Positions 50,513 to 59,784 of a DNA stretch of 64,000 nt are shown here, piece by piece. The notes beneath the pieces are model-generated. The model did not search any database. It saw nothing but the letters and a program-made list of their open reading frames with translations, and had not been told where the DNA came from. Position numbers and translations under genes: made by a program. Location: the NCBI GenBank assembly GCA_030263805.2, contig CP136011.1, forward strand, positions 372,001-436,000. The letters are read 5' to 3'. Position 1 is the first letter of the stretch. Each line of letters begins with the position of its first letter. The DNA is from Pseudomonas sp. FeN3W. GTDB lineage: Bacteria > Pseudomonadota > Gammaproteobacteria > Pseudomonadales > Pseudomonadaceae.

Positions 50513-52522
50513 TTAAAGAAGCCCTCTCTTTTTGATGAAGTCCGCAAGGCCACCTTTTTTGGGTGGCTTTTCTGATTTCAGGGCTGCCTCTGTTTTGTCT
50601 TCAGAAAGGCTCTCATCGCCGCTGCTTGTGACAATGTTAGCCGCCTCGCTCGGCGAGGTGGTCGGTTGATCAGCTTCGGTTTCCTCGGAATATGCATCTG
50701 GCGCTTCATCCAGCTTGGCAATCAATTCCTCATCATCAAGCCATGGAGAGAGTATTTCACTGGAGACAGCCTCATCCATCGCATCAACCACGTCAGCCGT
50801 AGCGGTCTGAAATTCTTCCTTCGAGATGTAATCACCATCACCCTTATCGATTGTGAGGATTGCCTCCTCCATGAATGGGTCAAGTTTTATTTTATCAAAT
50901 GAAATATCCGACTCTCTTCCAAAAAGAGTTTCTCCATCTTCCATGTCGTCACTTTCAATAGGATCTTCATAGTCATCAGATTCCGAAAATAGCTTATCGA
51001 GATCATCATCAAGTGTAGCATTGCCCATGCTTTCATTAATTAGGCTTCCATTTTGTTGCTGGTTGTGGGCGCCATCTTTGTAATCTGCTTGGTCAATGAT
51101 AGATAGCGGATGGTCTTTATGATGGATAATCAAATTATCTTGCTCGACTCCTCCATGCAAATCAGCATTCACTTCAATTACGGTATCAAAGATATTGTCT
51201 GTGAGAACATAGGCGTCTTCCGATAATGGTGTGGCACTTTCTTGATCATCAGTCTTTTTGCTTTCTTCATAGACTGGGCTACCAGCCTCACTAGAAGGAG
51301 TCGAGAGCAATCGTTCATCCATTCCATCAAGTGATTTAATTTCAACAGGCTTTGGCTTATACCATTGGGCAAATCCTGGGTTTGCTGTAATACTTAAGCC
51401 GCTGCTGACAGCTTCAACTTGTTTATCTTCTACTTCCTCATTTACGTTCATGACGTCTAGGCTTGCCACTCCTGATTGACTGAGTTGCAAAGGGGAGCCG
51501 ACAGACGGGCCAAGTAGGTGGATCTTGTTTAGCAGGCGCTCTTTATTCTCCAGCCGATCAATCTTTACCGCCACCGGGAAAATCCTTGGTTCTCCATTAA
51601 TAAAATAAGTTTCTTCAAGCTTCAAAAAGTCAGACTGACTTCTAATGCCGTCTTTAAAAACCTTTTTGCCAGCAAACCGCACGATTGGCATTACACGATA
51701 TTTAAACTCACCAAATCCATCTAGATCGGGATTAAGGTTCCTAAAGTGCTGAAACATTTCTGCCGCGTGCTGATAACGCATGTAGACTTTTTGATAAATT
51801 GGAAATATTTCATTATGTATTTCATGCACTACATGCCCGCTGGGTAACTCAACTCGCATCATAAAGCCAATTTCGGGCGTATTCTCATGCTCTCCGAGCT
51901 TTTCATTCATGAACGAGAGCATACTTTCCTCATCCCCTTTGCCAAAGAGTTGTTCTTTGTCATAGAGATACCCAAGGAAATAGAAATCAAAACTCTTATG
52001 GTCATTGATGACGGCCTCATTTCGCTGAACCGCATCCTCCCATTCATCAGGCTTTGACGTTTCAAGAAACTGTATGCTCTCACGAGCCTCTTTTATCTTC
52101 TTCGTCTCCTTGTCAATAAAAAGCCGACCCAGACCGATAAAAGGAAGATCTCCAGAAGATCCATATGCTCCAGCGTTATGCCCACTGCGAAGAATCTGCG
52201 CCCATCTTGAGATATAGCTTACAACTGACTTCCTGTTGTTCGTGTCTTCCTCGCAGTCGGTGAAGACAAGTATTCCAGAAGGGTTGTTTGGCCCATTATC
52301 CTCAGAGGCCAAGCAGGAGAGCTTGCTCTCTCGGATATCTCGCTTTGCAAAGCGTGAAATGCTTGGGGTCGCCTCCGCCATACGCACGTTGCCCTGGACG
52401 CGCAGCTTGATATTGACCAGCCTTCCGTCATGGGTAAGCCCCTCAACAGAGTGAAGGCTTTCGACACCCCGCTGATTGTATGTCCTGGGGTACAAAATGA
52501 TGATTTTCGATTCACTGCTCAT
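50513..52522 (-). CDS. Unknown 669-residue protein with long acidic tail
   Basis: ATG 52522 (MSSESKIIILYPRTYNQRG) is chosen; ATG 52552 would add ten residues. Residues 1-340 form a structured alpha/beta domain. Residues about 360-650 are highly acidic and low in complexity (runs of D, E and S), then end in a conserved-looking basic-hydrophobic tip KKGGLADFIKKRGLL. Such tips after a disordered tether act as docking peptides, as in SSB. I infer a hub or single-strand-binding accessory protein. A TGTCAATA motif overlaps its start region (52532-52539). Confidence 0.65.
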   Translation of the reverse strand: MSSESKIIILYPRTYNQRGVESLHSVEGLTHDGRLVNIKLRVQGNVRMAEATPSISRFAKRDIRESKLSCLASEDNGPNNPSGILVFTDCEEDTNNRKSVVSYISRWAQILRSGHNAGAYGSSGDLPFIGLGRLFIDKETKKIKEARESIQFLETSKPDEWEDAVQRNEAVINDHKSFDFYFLGYLYDKEQLFGKGDEESMLSFMNEKLGEHENTPEIGFMMRVELPSGHVVHEIHNEIFPIYQKVYMRYQHAAEMFQHFRNLNPDLDGFGEFKYRVMPIVRFAGKKVFKDGIRSQSDFLKLEETYFINGEPRIFPVAVKIDRLENKERLLNKIHLLGPSVGSPLQLSQSGVASLDVMNVNEEVEDKQVEAVSSGLSITANPGFAQWYKPKPVEIKSLDGMDERLLSTPSSEAGSPVYEESKKTDDQESATPLSEDAYVLTDNIFDTVIEVNADLHGGVEQDNLIIHHKDHPLSIIDQADYKDGAHNQQQNGSLINESMGNATLDDDLDKLFSESDDYEDPIESDDMEDGETLFGRESDISFDKIKLDPFMEEAILTIDKGDGDYISKEEFQTATADVVDAMDEAVSSEILSPWLDDEELIAKLDEAPDAYSEETEADQPTTSPSEAANIVTSSGDESLSEDKTEAALKSEKPPKKGGLADFIKKRGLL

Positions 52523-52557
52523 GAATGGCCTTGTCAATAAATGCGCATTCATTTATG

Positions 52558-53343
52558 ATGCGCGACCTCGATGACCTCATTCTACCAACTGATGGACAGA
52601 AATCCATGTCAATAGATGCAGAATTGACAAAATGCATGCTTGAATCGAAATTCAGCTTCATGGAGCGGGCTATCGCAAGGGAGCTGCTATCGCTTTTGAC
52701 CGAAAGCAAGACCATCGGCTCTCATAGCCTGGTGACGAATCTGTGGGCAAATGAATGGATGGTGGAGGAAGCCATCATCTGGAAGGTCATCCAGGCAATT
52801 GAAATCAAGGGCATCTGGGAAGTTGTGTCGGGCATGGACGGCGATCTGCTTGTCAGCAAGGCAATCGGTGGGGCGGCCAAATCGATCAGCAAAGCCAAGA
52901 AAAATGCCTCGCTGAAAGCGATTAAAAATCGCTCATGCACAGAGCGGGCGGCTGACCTGACCCTTTCTGACGCAAACATCGCGCACCGCTCCATGTTTGC
53001 TGAGGTTGTGCAAACCATTCCCTTCGAGGATCGTTTTACTGCACTCAGAAAGCCGTATGACGGCTGGCTCCCTTGTGCTACGTACACGGCTTCTGGCATG
53101 GTATATAGGCCTGATGCAGCCCTTATAGACCGCCTAAGACGTGAATACCCAGCGCTGGACATGGAACTCGCTTTTGCACTCATGTATGAAGATCTTCGTG
53201 ATGCCAAGCGGGATCGACCAAGCATGGACGCCTTTGGCTATTGGATCCGGAACTGGCTAAAGAGCAATACTCAACGCCTTATCGTTGCAGCTGATGCTAC
53301 AGCGCACTCTGCTGCCATAGACTCACTTTTGGAACAATATTAA
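52558..53343 (+). CDS. Putative replication initiator-like protein
   Basis: A 261-residue protein; starts at 52525, 52555 or 52606 are also possible and none has a good ribosome site. The helical C-terminus VYRPDAALIDRLRREYPALD through DAFGYWIRNWLKSN resembles phage O/DnaT-like primosome proteins. The stop overlaps the ATG of the next gene (TAATG), which looks like a helicase loader. This pairing is the lambda O/P arrangement and is the main support for the call. Confidence 0.5.
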   Translation: MRDLDDLILPTDGQKSMSIDAELTKCMLESKFSFMERAIARELLSLLTESKTIGSHSLVTNLWANEWMVEEAIIWKVIQAIEIKGIWEVVSGMDGDLLVSKAIGGAAKSISKAKKNASLKAIKNRSCTERAADLTLSDANIAHRSMFAEVVQTIPFEDRFTALRKPYDGWLPCATYTASGMVYRPDAALIDRLRREYPALDMELAFALMYEDLRDAKRDRPSMDAFGYWIRNWLKSNTQRLIVAADATAHSAAIDSLLEQY

Positions 53344-54179
53344 TGAATCCACCTGATCCAACCAAAAAGACCATCGACCCGGATTTGCTACAGGCATGCC
53401 AGCGAATCGCGACCGGCCTTGTTGTGCGATATGGAAACTCGCTTTTCAGTCGCATTCACGGCGAAATGAGCGAGTTTTCAAGGATGCTTGCCATTGTGCT
53501 GGGTCGCGCAGGTTGCGACGAGGCAAACGCCATTGCTTTGCAAAATTGGCTACAGCAAGGCTTGAGGCCGCTCAGCGATTATCCGCCAAGCATTGAAGTC
53601 CTATTGCACTTGTCGTATCTGATTCGCACATACCCAATGAGCGAATACCAGATGAAAATGAAGCATGTCTGGTATGCCCTGGATACGGCCTATTCACAAA
53701 CATACTTCAAGAACTGGCGAAACGAAAAACCTCTTGATGAAATGACCCGCGAGCGTGTGTGGCTTAGCGCGTTTGATGAATTGTGCCTAACCGAGGCCGA
53801 GGTTACCCAGATACGCCAGCAGTTCAACCAAAGTGGGCTCTTTAGGCAGTTCCCGCCCTCGCTTGAGCAGTTCAAGGACGCGGCCATGGCCATCAGAAAG
53901 GGGGCCCCTCTTGTGGAGGTCGCATGGCTGGAGGCGACCAATCGTCAGGCTCAAGACACCCATCCACTGGTTATACAGGCCCGTGGTGCGATTAGCTCAC
54001 ATGACCTTAACGTTCACGCCCGTGAGCGGGATACCGAATACAGATTTAAGGCCATTTACAGAAAGCTCTTGAGCGATGAATACGTGGCGCCTGTGAATGT
54101 GATTGAGCACGTTCCTCGCCCAACGGAGTACGAGTCCCGAGAGTCCATCGCTGAGCGGCTGGCTCGCTGGGCCAAATAA
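53343..54179 (+). CDS. Putative helicase loader, replication protein P-like
   Basis: A 278-residue helical protein. Features seen: W-rich ERVWLSAFDELCLTEAEV, FRQFPPSLEQFKDAAM (lambda P-type PPS...EF motif), and a basic C-terminus. Replication P proteins recruit host DnaB. Coupled to the upstream initiator-like gene and followed by a terminator. Confidence 0.5.
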   Translation: MNPPDPTKKTIDPDLLQACQRIATGLVVRYGNSLFSRIHGEMSEFSRMLAIVLGRAGCDEANAIALQNWLQQGLRPLSDYPPSIEVLLHLSYLIRTYPMSEYQMKMKHVWYALDTAYSQTYFKNWRNEKPLDEMTRERVWLSAFDELCLTEAEVTQIRQQFNQSGLFRQFPPSLEQFKDAAMAIRKGAPLVEVAWLEATNRQAQDTHPLVIQARGAISSHDLNVHARERDTEYRFKAIYRKLLSDEYVAPVNVIEHVPRPTEYESRESIAERLARWAK

Positions 54180-54183
54180 TGAC

Positions 54184-54209
54184 AAAGCCCGCTTAGGCGG
54201 GCTTTTTTT
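54184..54209. terminator. Intrinsic terminator
   Basis: AAAGCCCGC-TTA-GGCGGGCTTT plus T run, right after the stop at 54179. Confidence 0.85.
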
Positions 54210-54272
54210 GACTAATGAACTGCCAAGATTAAAATCCTGACGGTATTGCAATCGCAAAATGAGAATTGGTTT

Positions 54273-54950
54273 TCACTCAAGCATCGAGCGAAGCTTTTGA
54301 AGGCTTTTTCCTTCAATCACCCTCACTCTCTCTATTGAAATTCCTAGCGTTTTAGCCAGTGTTGACAGCTTCTGGCGCGGATCCTCAAGAAATCTGGCGG
54401 CGATAATCAATCGCTCACGTTCGGACAACCGTTGAAGTGCCGCATCAAGGCGCATCTCAGCCTCTTCATCCATCACAGACGATTCGAACTCCGTCAGCGC
54501 TTCTGATGATTCCTGATAGACATGCGCGGTTATAGCGCAATGACTGGAGTACCAATAGGCCACAATTTGCTGAAGGCGGAAAGGATCGATCCCGGTTTCC
54601 TCACCAAGACTCACCATAAGCGCCGATGAGATCATTTGGCCTTGCCTGAGGTACTTTTTCAGGAGCTTTAGAAGATCAAGCTCGCGTCGAGATAGGGTAG
54701 GGCGGTCATCGGCCTTTTCGGTCAGGTAAGTGAACAGATTGCGGCGCATGACGTAGTGCGCGTAATGATCAAATGAGGCACCCAGGTCAGCCTGCCATGT
54801 GAGCGTCGCCTCCCATAGGCCCAGCATCACCTCCTGGATCGCATCGTCCTTGTGCATCGCATTGAAAACATAATCCTTGACCATGGCATGCGCCATCGGG
54901 CGAGATGACTGCCAAAGCTGAAGGCGATGAGAGGGTTCCAGTGAATTCAT
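54273..54950 (-). CDS. Sigma-70 family factor (second)
   Basis: A 225-residue sigma factor. Region 2: DDAIQEVMLGLWEATLTW then DHYAHYVMRRNLFTYL. Region 4: RLSERERLIIAARFLEDP then STLAKTLGISIERVRVIEGK, a clear helix-turn-helix for -35 recognition. Size and spacing suggest an RpoH-like or phage-type group-3/4 factor. Divergent from rdgC. With the sigma at 48.7 kb the plasmid can set up its own transcription programme. Confidence 0.88.
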   Translation of the reverse strand: MNSLEPSHRLQLWQSSRPMAHAMVKDYVFNAMHKDDAIQEVMLGLWEATLTWQADLGASFDHYAHYVMRRNLFTYLTEKADDRPTLSRRELDLLKLLKKYLRQGQMISSALMVSLGEETGIDPFRLQQIVAYWYSSHCAITAHVYQESSEALTEFESSVMDEEAEMRLDAALQRLSERERLIIAARFLEDPRQKLSTLAKTLGISIERVRVIEGKSLQKLRSMLE

Positions 54951-54960
54951 TACACGCTAA

Positions 54961-54989
54961 TTGACGCAATATATGTGAATCACTATAAT
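54961..54989 (+). promoter_or_regulatory. Near-consensus sigma-70 promoter of rdgC
   Basis: TTGACG (54961-54966), 17 bases, TATAAT (54984-54989), before the rdgC ATG at 55045. Confidence 0.75.
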
Positions 54990-55044
54990 CGCACGACACT
55001 GATGGCCAGGCAACCATCAAATGAACGCTTCGGAGCCGTGCAGG

Positions 55045-55935
55045 ATGATTTTCAAACACCTAAATCTTTACCGTATTGGGGGCAAGGTTGAGCAGGATAG
55101 GCTGGAAGCATTCCTGTCGGACAATCCTTTTGTCCCCTGCCTGCCGAATCAGGAGCGATCAGCCGGTTTTCCGACCATCGTCGGCCTGGATCGGCGTGTC
55201 TTTTCAGCGCAGGGGTGCATGCTGTTTAACCTGATTGTTCAGGAAAAAATCATTCCCGCCGCAGCGGTGAAAGCCGAATACCAAAAGTCGCTGCAACTCC
55301 AAGAGCGAAATGGCGTGAGACTCAAGCGCGAGGAAAAGAAGGCGCTCAAGGAGCAGGTTCGCGAAAGCATGCTGCCCCGCGCGTTCATAAAAAACACGGA
55401 TCTCTGGGCTTATGTGGACAATCTGAATAAGCTTCTGGTGATTAACACGTCCTCTCGCAAGGCTGCCGATGGTCTTGCCCAGGCGCTACGCGGCGTAATG
55501 GACGAAGGTCTCATTTATCCCATCAGGCCGCAGCACGATGTGTCATCACGAATGACCTTCTGGGTCAGTGAGGATCAGGTGCCGGAGCCATTCACCATGG
55601 GATACAAGTGCATGATCACTGACGGCGAGGGCTCGATCCGGTATTCCAAGCGCTCGCTAGAGGACGACAATTTACGCCAGTATCTCAGGAGTGACATGTC
55701 AGTGACTGAGATGGCACTCGACTTTGGCATCAGAAGTAGTTTCTCACTGGTTGAGGACTTCATGATAAAAGACTTCTCACTAAGCGAAAAGACGCTGGCT
55801 GACATCGACCAGGGGAATGGTGAGCCGCTAGAACAGCTGGCTGGGGACATTGTCTTGATGCGTAATGAGGTTAACGATCTTCTAAATAGCCTGCTAAATG
55901 TTCTCGGTGGAGAGCCCGCATCGTCAATAGAGTGA
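55045..55935 (+). CDS. rdgC: Recombination-associated protein RdgC
   Basis: A 296-residue protein aligning along its length with E. coli RdgC (303 aa): start MIFKHLNLYRI, basic RLKREEKKALKEQVRESMLP followed by RAF, then the WAYVDNLNKLLVINTSSRKA region and end LLNSLLNVLGGE. RdgC forms a ring around double-stranded DNA and restrains RecA. ATG 55045 is chosen because it matches homologues; ATG 55021 is upstream. Plasmid copies may protect or regulate recombination. Confidence 0.9.
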   Translation: MIFKHLNLYRIGGKVEQDRLEAFLSDNPFVPCLPNQERSAGFPTIVGLDRRVFSAQGCMLFNLIVQEKIIPAAAVKAEYQKSLQLQERNGVRLKREEKKALKEQVRESMLPRAFIKNTDLWAYVDNLNKLLVINTSSRKAADGLAQALRGVMDEGLIYPIRPQHDVSSRMTFWVSEDQVPEPFTMGYKCMITDGEGSIRYSKRSLEDDNLRQYLRSDMSVTEMALDFGIRSSFSLVEDFMIKDFSLSEKTLADIDQGNGEPLEQLAGDIVLMRNEVNDLLNSLLNVLGGEPASSIE

Positions 55936-55951
55936 AATAAAAATGAAGATC

Positions 55952-56028
55952 GCTTGGCTATTTAATTGATTGCGTTTAAAATAGCGTGTAATTCAATAAC
56001 CAAGCCCAGAAGGTTTGTCTTCGCTTGG
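55952..56028 (+). promoter_or_regulatory. Two mutually exclusive hairpins upstream of pil operon
   Basis: CCAAGC at 56000-56005 can pair either with GCTTGG upstream (55952-55957, part of a longer stem) or with GCTTGG downstream (56023-56028). Such alternative pairing suits an RNA switch or attenuator in the leader of the pilus operon. It does not match a riboswitch class I know. Confidence 0.4.
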
Positions 56029-56113
56029 AGGTGTTGTTGCAACTCAGGCTCCGCAGGGGAACGTGTATAGCAAATACTGTGCATAACAGGTCACGTCTAC
56101 CACGGGCCACCTT

Positions 56114-56662
56114 GTGGAGCTTAAGATCAGCCTAACCAGCAGTGATCGAGCAGCCAACGACACACCCAGTTTTGTACAGGCCTTGCTGAGGGATCTTCTG
56201 GAGATCGCTCATATGAACATGTCCGCCGAAAAAACACTGATGGATCTTCTCCCTCAAGAAGCCTTCAAGGTTGAGATGCTGCTTAAGGAAGCCGAGCTTT
56301 TTGAGCATGATCTTCAGTTTATCTCTTTCACACATGCCCCTGGCCCTGTCGCTGGCATGTTATCCCGCTGGATTGAGGGTGAAGACAACCTTCACACGGG
56401 TCGCTTGACTCTATTTATTAAATCCTCCCACGACGAAAGGGCTTTCATCGCACATCCAAAGCGAAAACTGAAGCTGATCGCCGATTCAATTCGTGTCAAG
56501 GAAATTCATGAAGCCATTTTGATTGGGCGTGACATAGCCGTCATCAACGTTGAAGGCCATGTTGGCATCTACCGCGACAAGCGCTTCGTTGACTCGCTCA
56601 ACAAAATTATCAAATCGGTAATTCGCATCTCCCTGATTGAGCAGCAGAGGGAGCAAGTATGA
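56114..56662 (+). CDS. Unknown protein, first gene of pilus operon
   Basis: A 182-residue protein; GTG 56114 is the likely start. Soluble, mixed alpha/beta, with long charged helices (LPQEAFKVEMLLKEAELFEH). Overlaps the next gene by 4 nt. Might be a PilM-type cytosolic platform protein, but I see no actin-like motif. Function unknown. Confidence 0.6.
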   Translation: MELKISLTSSDRAANDTPSFVQALLRDLLEIAHMNMSAEKTLMDLLPQEAFKVEMLLKEAELFEHDLQFISFTHAPGPVAGMLSRWIEGEDNLHTGRLTLFIKSSHDERAFIAHPKRKLKLIADSIRVKEIHEAILIGRDIAVINVEGHVGIYRDKRFVDSLNKIIKSVIRISLIEQQREQV

Positions 56663-57078
56663 GATATGCATTGGCGATTCTGTCGCTAATCGTTCTGCCT
56701 GCAACCAGCGTGCTTGCAGAAAAGAACCCGTTTCTGAAGCCTGATGTTCGAAATCCACCGAAACCTGTTCAGATTGCGCCTTCTACTCAGCACATGATGG
56801 GTGTACCAGGTGCCAGTGGTGCTATGCCAGTCATCGATAACGCGATGGCGCCGCCTCAGGAAACAGGCGCGGTTGCAAACGCCAAACTGATCGCCGTTAT
56901 CAATGGTGAGGAAGTCTGGTTCAAGACCGATGAAAAAATCTACGTTCGGCAAAAGGAGCGCGACGGGTCGAAGATCCGCCTCCAGGAAGCCCTGACCACT
57001 CAGCCCGACTCACAAAAGAGTGATCTGCCAGTCGTACCAGCGGGCAGGCCGTCGCACTACCAGGAAATTAGAAGATGA
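56659..57078 (+). CDS. pilP: Exported PilP-like pilus assembly protein
   Basis: A 139-residue precursor with signal peptide MRYALAILSLIVLPATSVLA. A Pro-rich linker leads to a small beta domain (AKLIAVINGEEVWFKTDEKI) like PilP/TfpP proteins that sit between inner-membrane complex and secretin. It overlaps pilN by 4 nt. Confidence 0.6.
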   Translation: MRYALAILSLIVLPATSVLAEKNPFLKPDVRNPPKPVQIAPSTQHMMGVPGASGAMPVIDNAMAPPQETGAVANAKLIAVINGEEVWFKTDEKIYVRQKERDGSKIRLQEALTTQPDSQKSDLPVVPAGRPSHYQEIRR

Positions 57079-58565
57079 GCACGAACTATAAGTCATTAAA
57101 GCTAGCCATTCTGGCGGCAGCGCTGGGCATTGCCGGATGTAGCGGTCTGGATATTCCGCAAGAAGTCGAATTGCCCTCCAAAGAAGAGATGACAGATGGT
57201 CTTAAACAGCAGTGGGCGACCACAACACCGGCCATCCGTGAAGTCAGGATGAAAAGAAGCTTTGTCATCGATTCGCCGGAGCGAATTCCTGACAGCATCG
57301 CCAAAAAGCGGGTTCAGGTAACCTTTAGCAAAGACTCAACACTGGATGATCTCTCAAGCGTGCTGAACCCGCTTGGGTTCTACATGGTGGTTCCTAATGA
57401 GGAGCTGCGAAAGAAAAGCATGGTCATCTATGAGTATGAGGGAGCATTTGGTGACTTCATGAATGCCTTATCCTTTGCTCATGACCTGAGCTTTAGCTGG
57501 TTGCCGGGCAATGTCATGATGGTTCAGGAGGATAAACCCTACATTCTTCAAATTCCTCAGAACGAGAACGTTTCCAAGGCCATTCAGGAAAACATCACAG
57601 CCCTCGGCGCCAAGGATGCCAAGGTTTCGGTTCAGGCAGGCACCATTCATTATCGGGCGAGCGAGAACAATCAGCGCAAGATCGTTGAGATGGTCAAATC
57701 CATGGGTCTCAACGCAGCAGTCGTGTCGATGCAAGTTGCCATCGTCAACGTCACGCTCGACAGGGAGCGCAACACCGGTTTTGACTGGGGATCGCTCAAG
57801 GTGGGTATCGGCGCTCAGGATCTTGCGAATACCGAAGAGGAAACTGTAACCCTGCCCACCACAGGAACCGATACTACAGGCACGCCCACGAGCTCAACCG
57901 AGGAAAAGGCGACACTCGGCAGCAATCTCAAGGACATGGCGGCCTACATGGGTCTTACGAAAGAGGGCATTGCACTCAACCTGGCAAAGGGTGATTTCAA
58001 TTTCATGAGCGCCTTCCGCATGCTCTCAACCTACGGTGAAGCCAGAACTGCTCAGTCAGTACTGATGGACTCCCTGTCTGGAGAAGAAGTGACGCTCAAG
58101 TCGGGGCAGAAGGTGCCTTACATCAAATCCGTAGGCGTCAACTCATCGAATAACGTAAACAGTGCCAATAGCCTTGGTAGTACAAATATCAGCGAGGTCG
58201 ATATCGGCCTTGAGCTTAAACTCACGCCGTTCTATGACCATCGCTCGCAGACTGTAACCATCGGCGTCGATTTGTCCTTAAGCTCATTGCTTCGCTATGT
58301 GGAGCTCTCGGCGGGTAATCAGCTGGGCTCGGTATCGCGTCCCCTTACCCAGGAGCAGGCGTTCACTGATCTGGTGCGCGTACGGGCGGGTGAGAGCCTG
58401 ATCATTGGCGGTTTGACCTACGATTCGATCAATGACAACCGATCAAATCTGACGTTTCTCGAAAAGACCGACACAGCCTCTCAGGCCAAGAAGATCAGCA
58501 GAACTGCCATGTTTATCTTGATGCGCCCTACAGTCACCGTGTTTGAAAGCAGTGAGGCGCAATAA
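57075..58565 (+). CDS. pilN: Type IV pilus secretin, PilN-type lipoprotein
   Basis: A 496-residue outer-membrane secretin. Lipobox LGIAGC (Cys about 22), N-domains (RVQVTFSKDSTLDDLSSVLN), and the C-terminal secretin domain (SGQKVPYIKSVGV, VDIGLELKLTPF, RVRAGESLIIGGL). Lipoprotein secretins of about 500 residues are typical of IncI thin pili (PilN of R64). A Thr/Gly-rich insert at about residues 255-280 is variable. Confidence 0.9.
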   Translation: MSTNYKSLKLAILAAALGIAGCSGLDIPQEVELPSKEEMTDGLKQQWATTTPAIREVRMKRSFVIDSPERIPDSIAKKRVQVTFSKDSTLDDLSSVLNPLGFYMVVPNEELRKKSMVIYEYEGAFGDFMNALSFAHDLSFSWLPGNVMMVQEDKPYILQIPQNENVSKAIQENITALGAKDAKVSVQAGTIHYRASENNQRKIVEMVKSMGLNAAVVSMQVAIVNVTLDRERNTGFDWGSLKVGIGAQDLANTEEETVTLPTTGTDTTGTPTSSTEEKATLGSNLKDMAAYMGLTKEGIALNLAKGDFNFMSAFRMLSTYGEARTAQSVLMDSLSGEEVTLKSGQKVPYIKSVGVNSSNNVNSANSLGSTNISEVDIGLELKLTPFYDHRSQTVTIGVDLSLSSLLRYVELSAGNQLGSVSRPLTQEQAFTDLVRVRAGESLIIGGLTYDSINDNRSNLTFLEKTDTASQAKKISRTAMFILMRPTVTVFESSEAQ

Positions 58566-58566
58566 G

Positions 58567-59784
58567 ATGCCAAACGTTCATGATGATGAATTAAAAAGCC
58601 TGCTGAATGATTTGGCGATTGATTCGTCAAGCCCTCATGACCAGGAGCGGCTGATCGATTTATTGCTTGATGATGTAGAGGGCGTGCCAAAAAGCCTGCC
58701 TCTAAGCAACCCTGCCAAGGCTGAAGCGGATACCGACGAGGATGACCTCGATGTCAATATTTCTTTTACGAAGGACATTGACTCAACTGACTTGAGTGCA
58801 GACGGAATTGATGGGGATGATGTCGATAAAGAGTTATTGCAGCCTGATGAGACTGTCAAAACGGCAGAATTCCCACGTGAGGCTCCGATTGCCCCGATCA
58901 AGCTCAAGGCAAAGCGCGAATCGCTATTTGCAAAACTGAAGGGCTTTTTTGATCCCAAAATTTGGCCACAGGATATTCATGTAGGAGATCCTGCCTTTTC
59001 CTTGCCAAAGAAGATCTACATTGGCTATCTGACGAATATTCGAAAGAAAGACCTGATCGGATATATCAATGAGTGGGTCTTTGACAACAACTGCAACCGC
59101 TCAAGTTGTTATTACCAGACCCTGGCCTGGAATGGGGGGTTTGTTTTCGAGATTCAGGAAGGTGGTTCAGGGCATGGTGTGTTACAGTCTGTGCTGCGAA
59201 ATCTACAAGCGGAAGATGAAATTACCGTTCCAAGCATTGACCGCTATATCAAAGTGGCCAAAAAGTTTGATGGCTTTTCCGTTTACATGCTCAACGAATA
59301 TGAGAAGCATGAGGAAAGTGCCTGCATCGAATTCACGGATTCACTGACTCCGTTTTATAAGCGAAACCATGGCCTGATGCTGGGCGGAGTTATATCATCG
59401 ACTCTATCAATTGGTTTTCTTTTGACTTCATGGTTTATGGTTAACGTGGTTTATAACAAGGATACAGTGCCCGTATACGGGAAGACCTCGTATGAGTTGC
59501 CGTCTCAGCAGATCAATAAGATTTCAGACATAGCATCAAGAGAGGATGCCTTTCTCAAATCGCTGACCTTTGCGGCAGGCAAGTGGAAGATCAATCTGGA
59601 GACGGTACAGGTTGAGCCGCAGGCTGAGCCAGAGCCTGATGTGGTGCCAGCGGGTGAATCGCCAAGCATTGAGGCAACCGGGCTACCACCCCTTGTCTCA
59701 GACGCTCCGCAGGCACGTGTAGATGTTGATCTGATAAACCTGCACCAGGATCTTGTCAGAACCATGGCGGAGGAGGCCAAATGA
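58567..59784 (+). CDS. pilO: PilO-like pilus accessory membrane protein
   Basis: A 405-residue protein: acidic N-terminal 90 residues, a cytosolic domain (about 130-265), one membrane helix (LGGVISSTLSIGFLLTSWFM at about 282-301), and a periplasmic Pro/Glu-rich end. This bitopic layout and its place after the secretin match R64 PilO. ATG 58567 lies just after the pilN stop. Overlaps the next gene by 4 nt. Confidence 0.6.
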   Translation: MPNVHDDELKSLLNDLAIDSSSPHDQERLIDLLLDDVEGVPKSLPLSNPAKAEADTDEDDLDVNISFTKDIDSTDLSADGIDGDDVDKELLQPDETVKTAEFPREAPIAPIKLKAKRESLFAKLKGFFDPKIWPQDIHVGDPAFSLPKKIYIGYLTNIRKKDLIGYINEWVFDNNCNRSSCYYQTLAWNGGFVFEIQEGGSGHGVLQSVLRNLQAEDEITVPSIDRYIKVAKKFDGFSVYMLNEYEKHEESACIEFTDSLTPFYKRNHGLMLGGVISSTLSIGFLLTSWFMVNVVYNKDTVPVYGKTSYELPSQQINKISDIASREDAFLKSLTFAAGKWKINLETVQVEPQAEPEPDVVPAGESPSIEATGLPPLVSDAPQARVDVDLINLHQDLVRTMAEEAK

